This document shows, in pieces, positions 63,929 through 64,000 of a stretch of 64,000 nucleotides of DNA. Source of the stretch: an uncultured Maribacter sp. GTDB taxonomy: Bacteria; Bacteroidota; Bacteroidia; Flavobacteriales; Flavobacteriaceae. The stretch lies in contig NZ_CANMBB010000003.1 of the NCBI RefSeq assembly GCF_947495965.1, forward strand, positions 62,001 through 126,000. The letters run 5' to 3'. Each line of letters begins with the position of its first letter. Position 1 is the stretch's first letter. The notes beneath the pieces were generated by a model. The model saw only the letters and a program-made list of their open reading frames with translations, was not told the origin of the DNA and searched no databases. Position numbers and translations under genes: made by a program.

Positions 63929-64000
63929 CTATGAAACTCTTTCCATTTTATTAGTTTTTAATTGCTCTCGAGTATCTTTTTTCCATGCATTAAGCATCCA
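63929..64000 (-). CDS. C-terminal end of an unidentified protein (partial)
   Basis: A reading frame entering from the right edge ends WMLNAWKKDTREQLKTNKM, ERVS and a stop at 63929-63931. The 23 residues look protein-like (basic, helical), but the family cannot be identified from so little. It would lie upstream of mscS on the same strand. Confidence 0.4.
   Translation of the reverse strand, partial: WMLNAWKKDTREQLKTNKMERVS

Overview
The window is AT-rich chromosomal DNA from a member of the Bacteroidota, almost certainly a marine-type Flavobacteriaceae. The evidence is: PorP/SprF and a CHU_C (type B) sorting domain of the type IX secretion system; SusC-like TonB receptors with an N-terminal carboxypeptidase-regulatory-like domain; PspC/head-GIN and DUF4331/DUF547/DUF3570 families; and promoters of the form TTG-N20/21-TAnnTTTG. 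No Shine-Dalgarno sequences stand out. The genus cannot be fixed from the sequence alone.

Layout. 1-9.3 kb: housekeeping and envelope genes: a Nudix fragment, DUF6786, AIM24-like, PEBP, a hotdog protein, then DUF4870 and a PadR-PspC-headGIN stress cluster, then a dipeptide epimerase. 9.3-14.4 kb: thioredoxin reductase, a formylglycine-generating-enzyme-like lipoprotein, and a transketolase/transaldolase-like pair. 14.6-17.6 kb: a thioredoxin-ApbE-DUF4266-DUF3570 operon that looks like an extracytoplasmic flavin/redox module. 18.5-27.7 kb: two half-length DUF4331 proteins, a TPR lipoprotein, a TonB receptor, DUF547, a glycosyltransferase, a two-domain VOC protein broken by one in-frame TGA, and an ECF sigma/RskA-type anti-sigma pair. 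27.9 kb: tRNA-Pro(GGG). 28-36.7 kb: an esterase, a D-Ala-D-Ala dipeptidase, a sugar-phosphate isomerase-like protein and a xylose module (LacI regulator, xylA, xylB, Na+/sugar symporter). Xylulose 5-phosphate from it would feed the transketolase further upstream.

36.8-53.7 kb is the most unusual part. It looks like a catabolic island. An IS3 element with clear inverted repeats and an AAT target duplication sits at its left. After it come a CMD-family protein, a TonB receptor, a haem aldoxime dehydratase and a nitrilase (aldoxime to nitrile to carboxylic acid). Then come an AraC/NitR-like regulator, a membrane protein, a class A flavin hydroxylase, a metallo-beta-lactamase-fold protein with a degenerate metal motif, both subunits of a 3-oxoacid CoA-transferase, fumarylacetoacetase, homogentisate dioxygenase and a divergent TetR regulator. 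Read as a pathway: an aryl-acetaldoxime is imported, converted through the nitrile to the arylacetate, hydroxylated to homogentisate, ring-cleaved, and split to fumarate and acetoacetate, with acetoacetate then activated with CoA. A 58-bp sequence upstream of the sugar symporter recurs (50 of 58 positions by hand alignment) just after the TetR gene, so imperfect direct repeats bracket the whole block.

53.7-64 kb: a DUF4347 protein, a 1681-residue secreted protein with ten nearly identical 105-bp calcium-binding-type repeats, and PorP/SprF form one operon. A decayed outer-membrane-protein fragment, a YtxH-type small envelope operon, an AraC regulator and an MscS channel follow. Both window edges cut genes. 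All assignments rest on motif and family recognition by eye. No database search was run.
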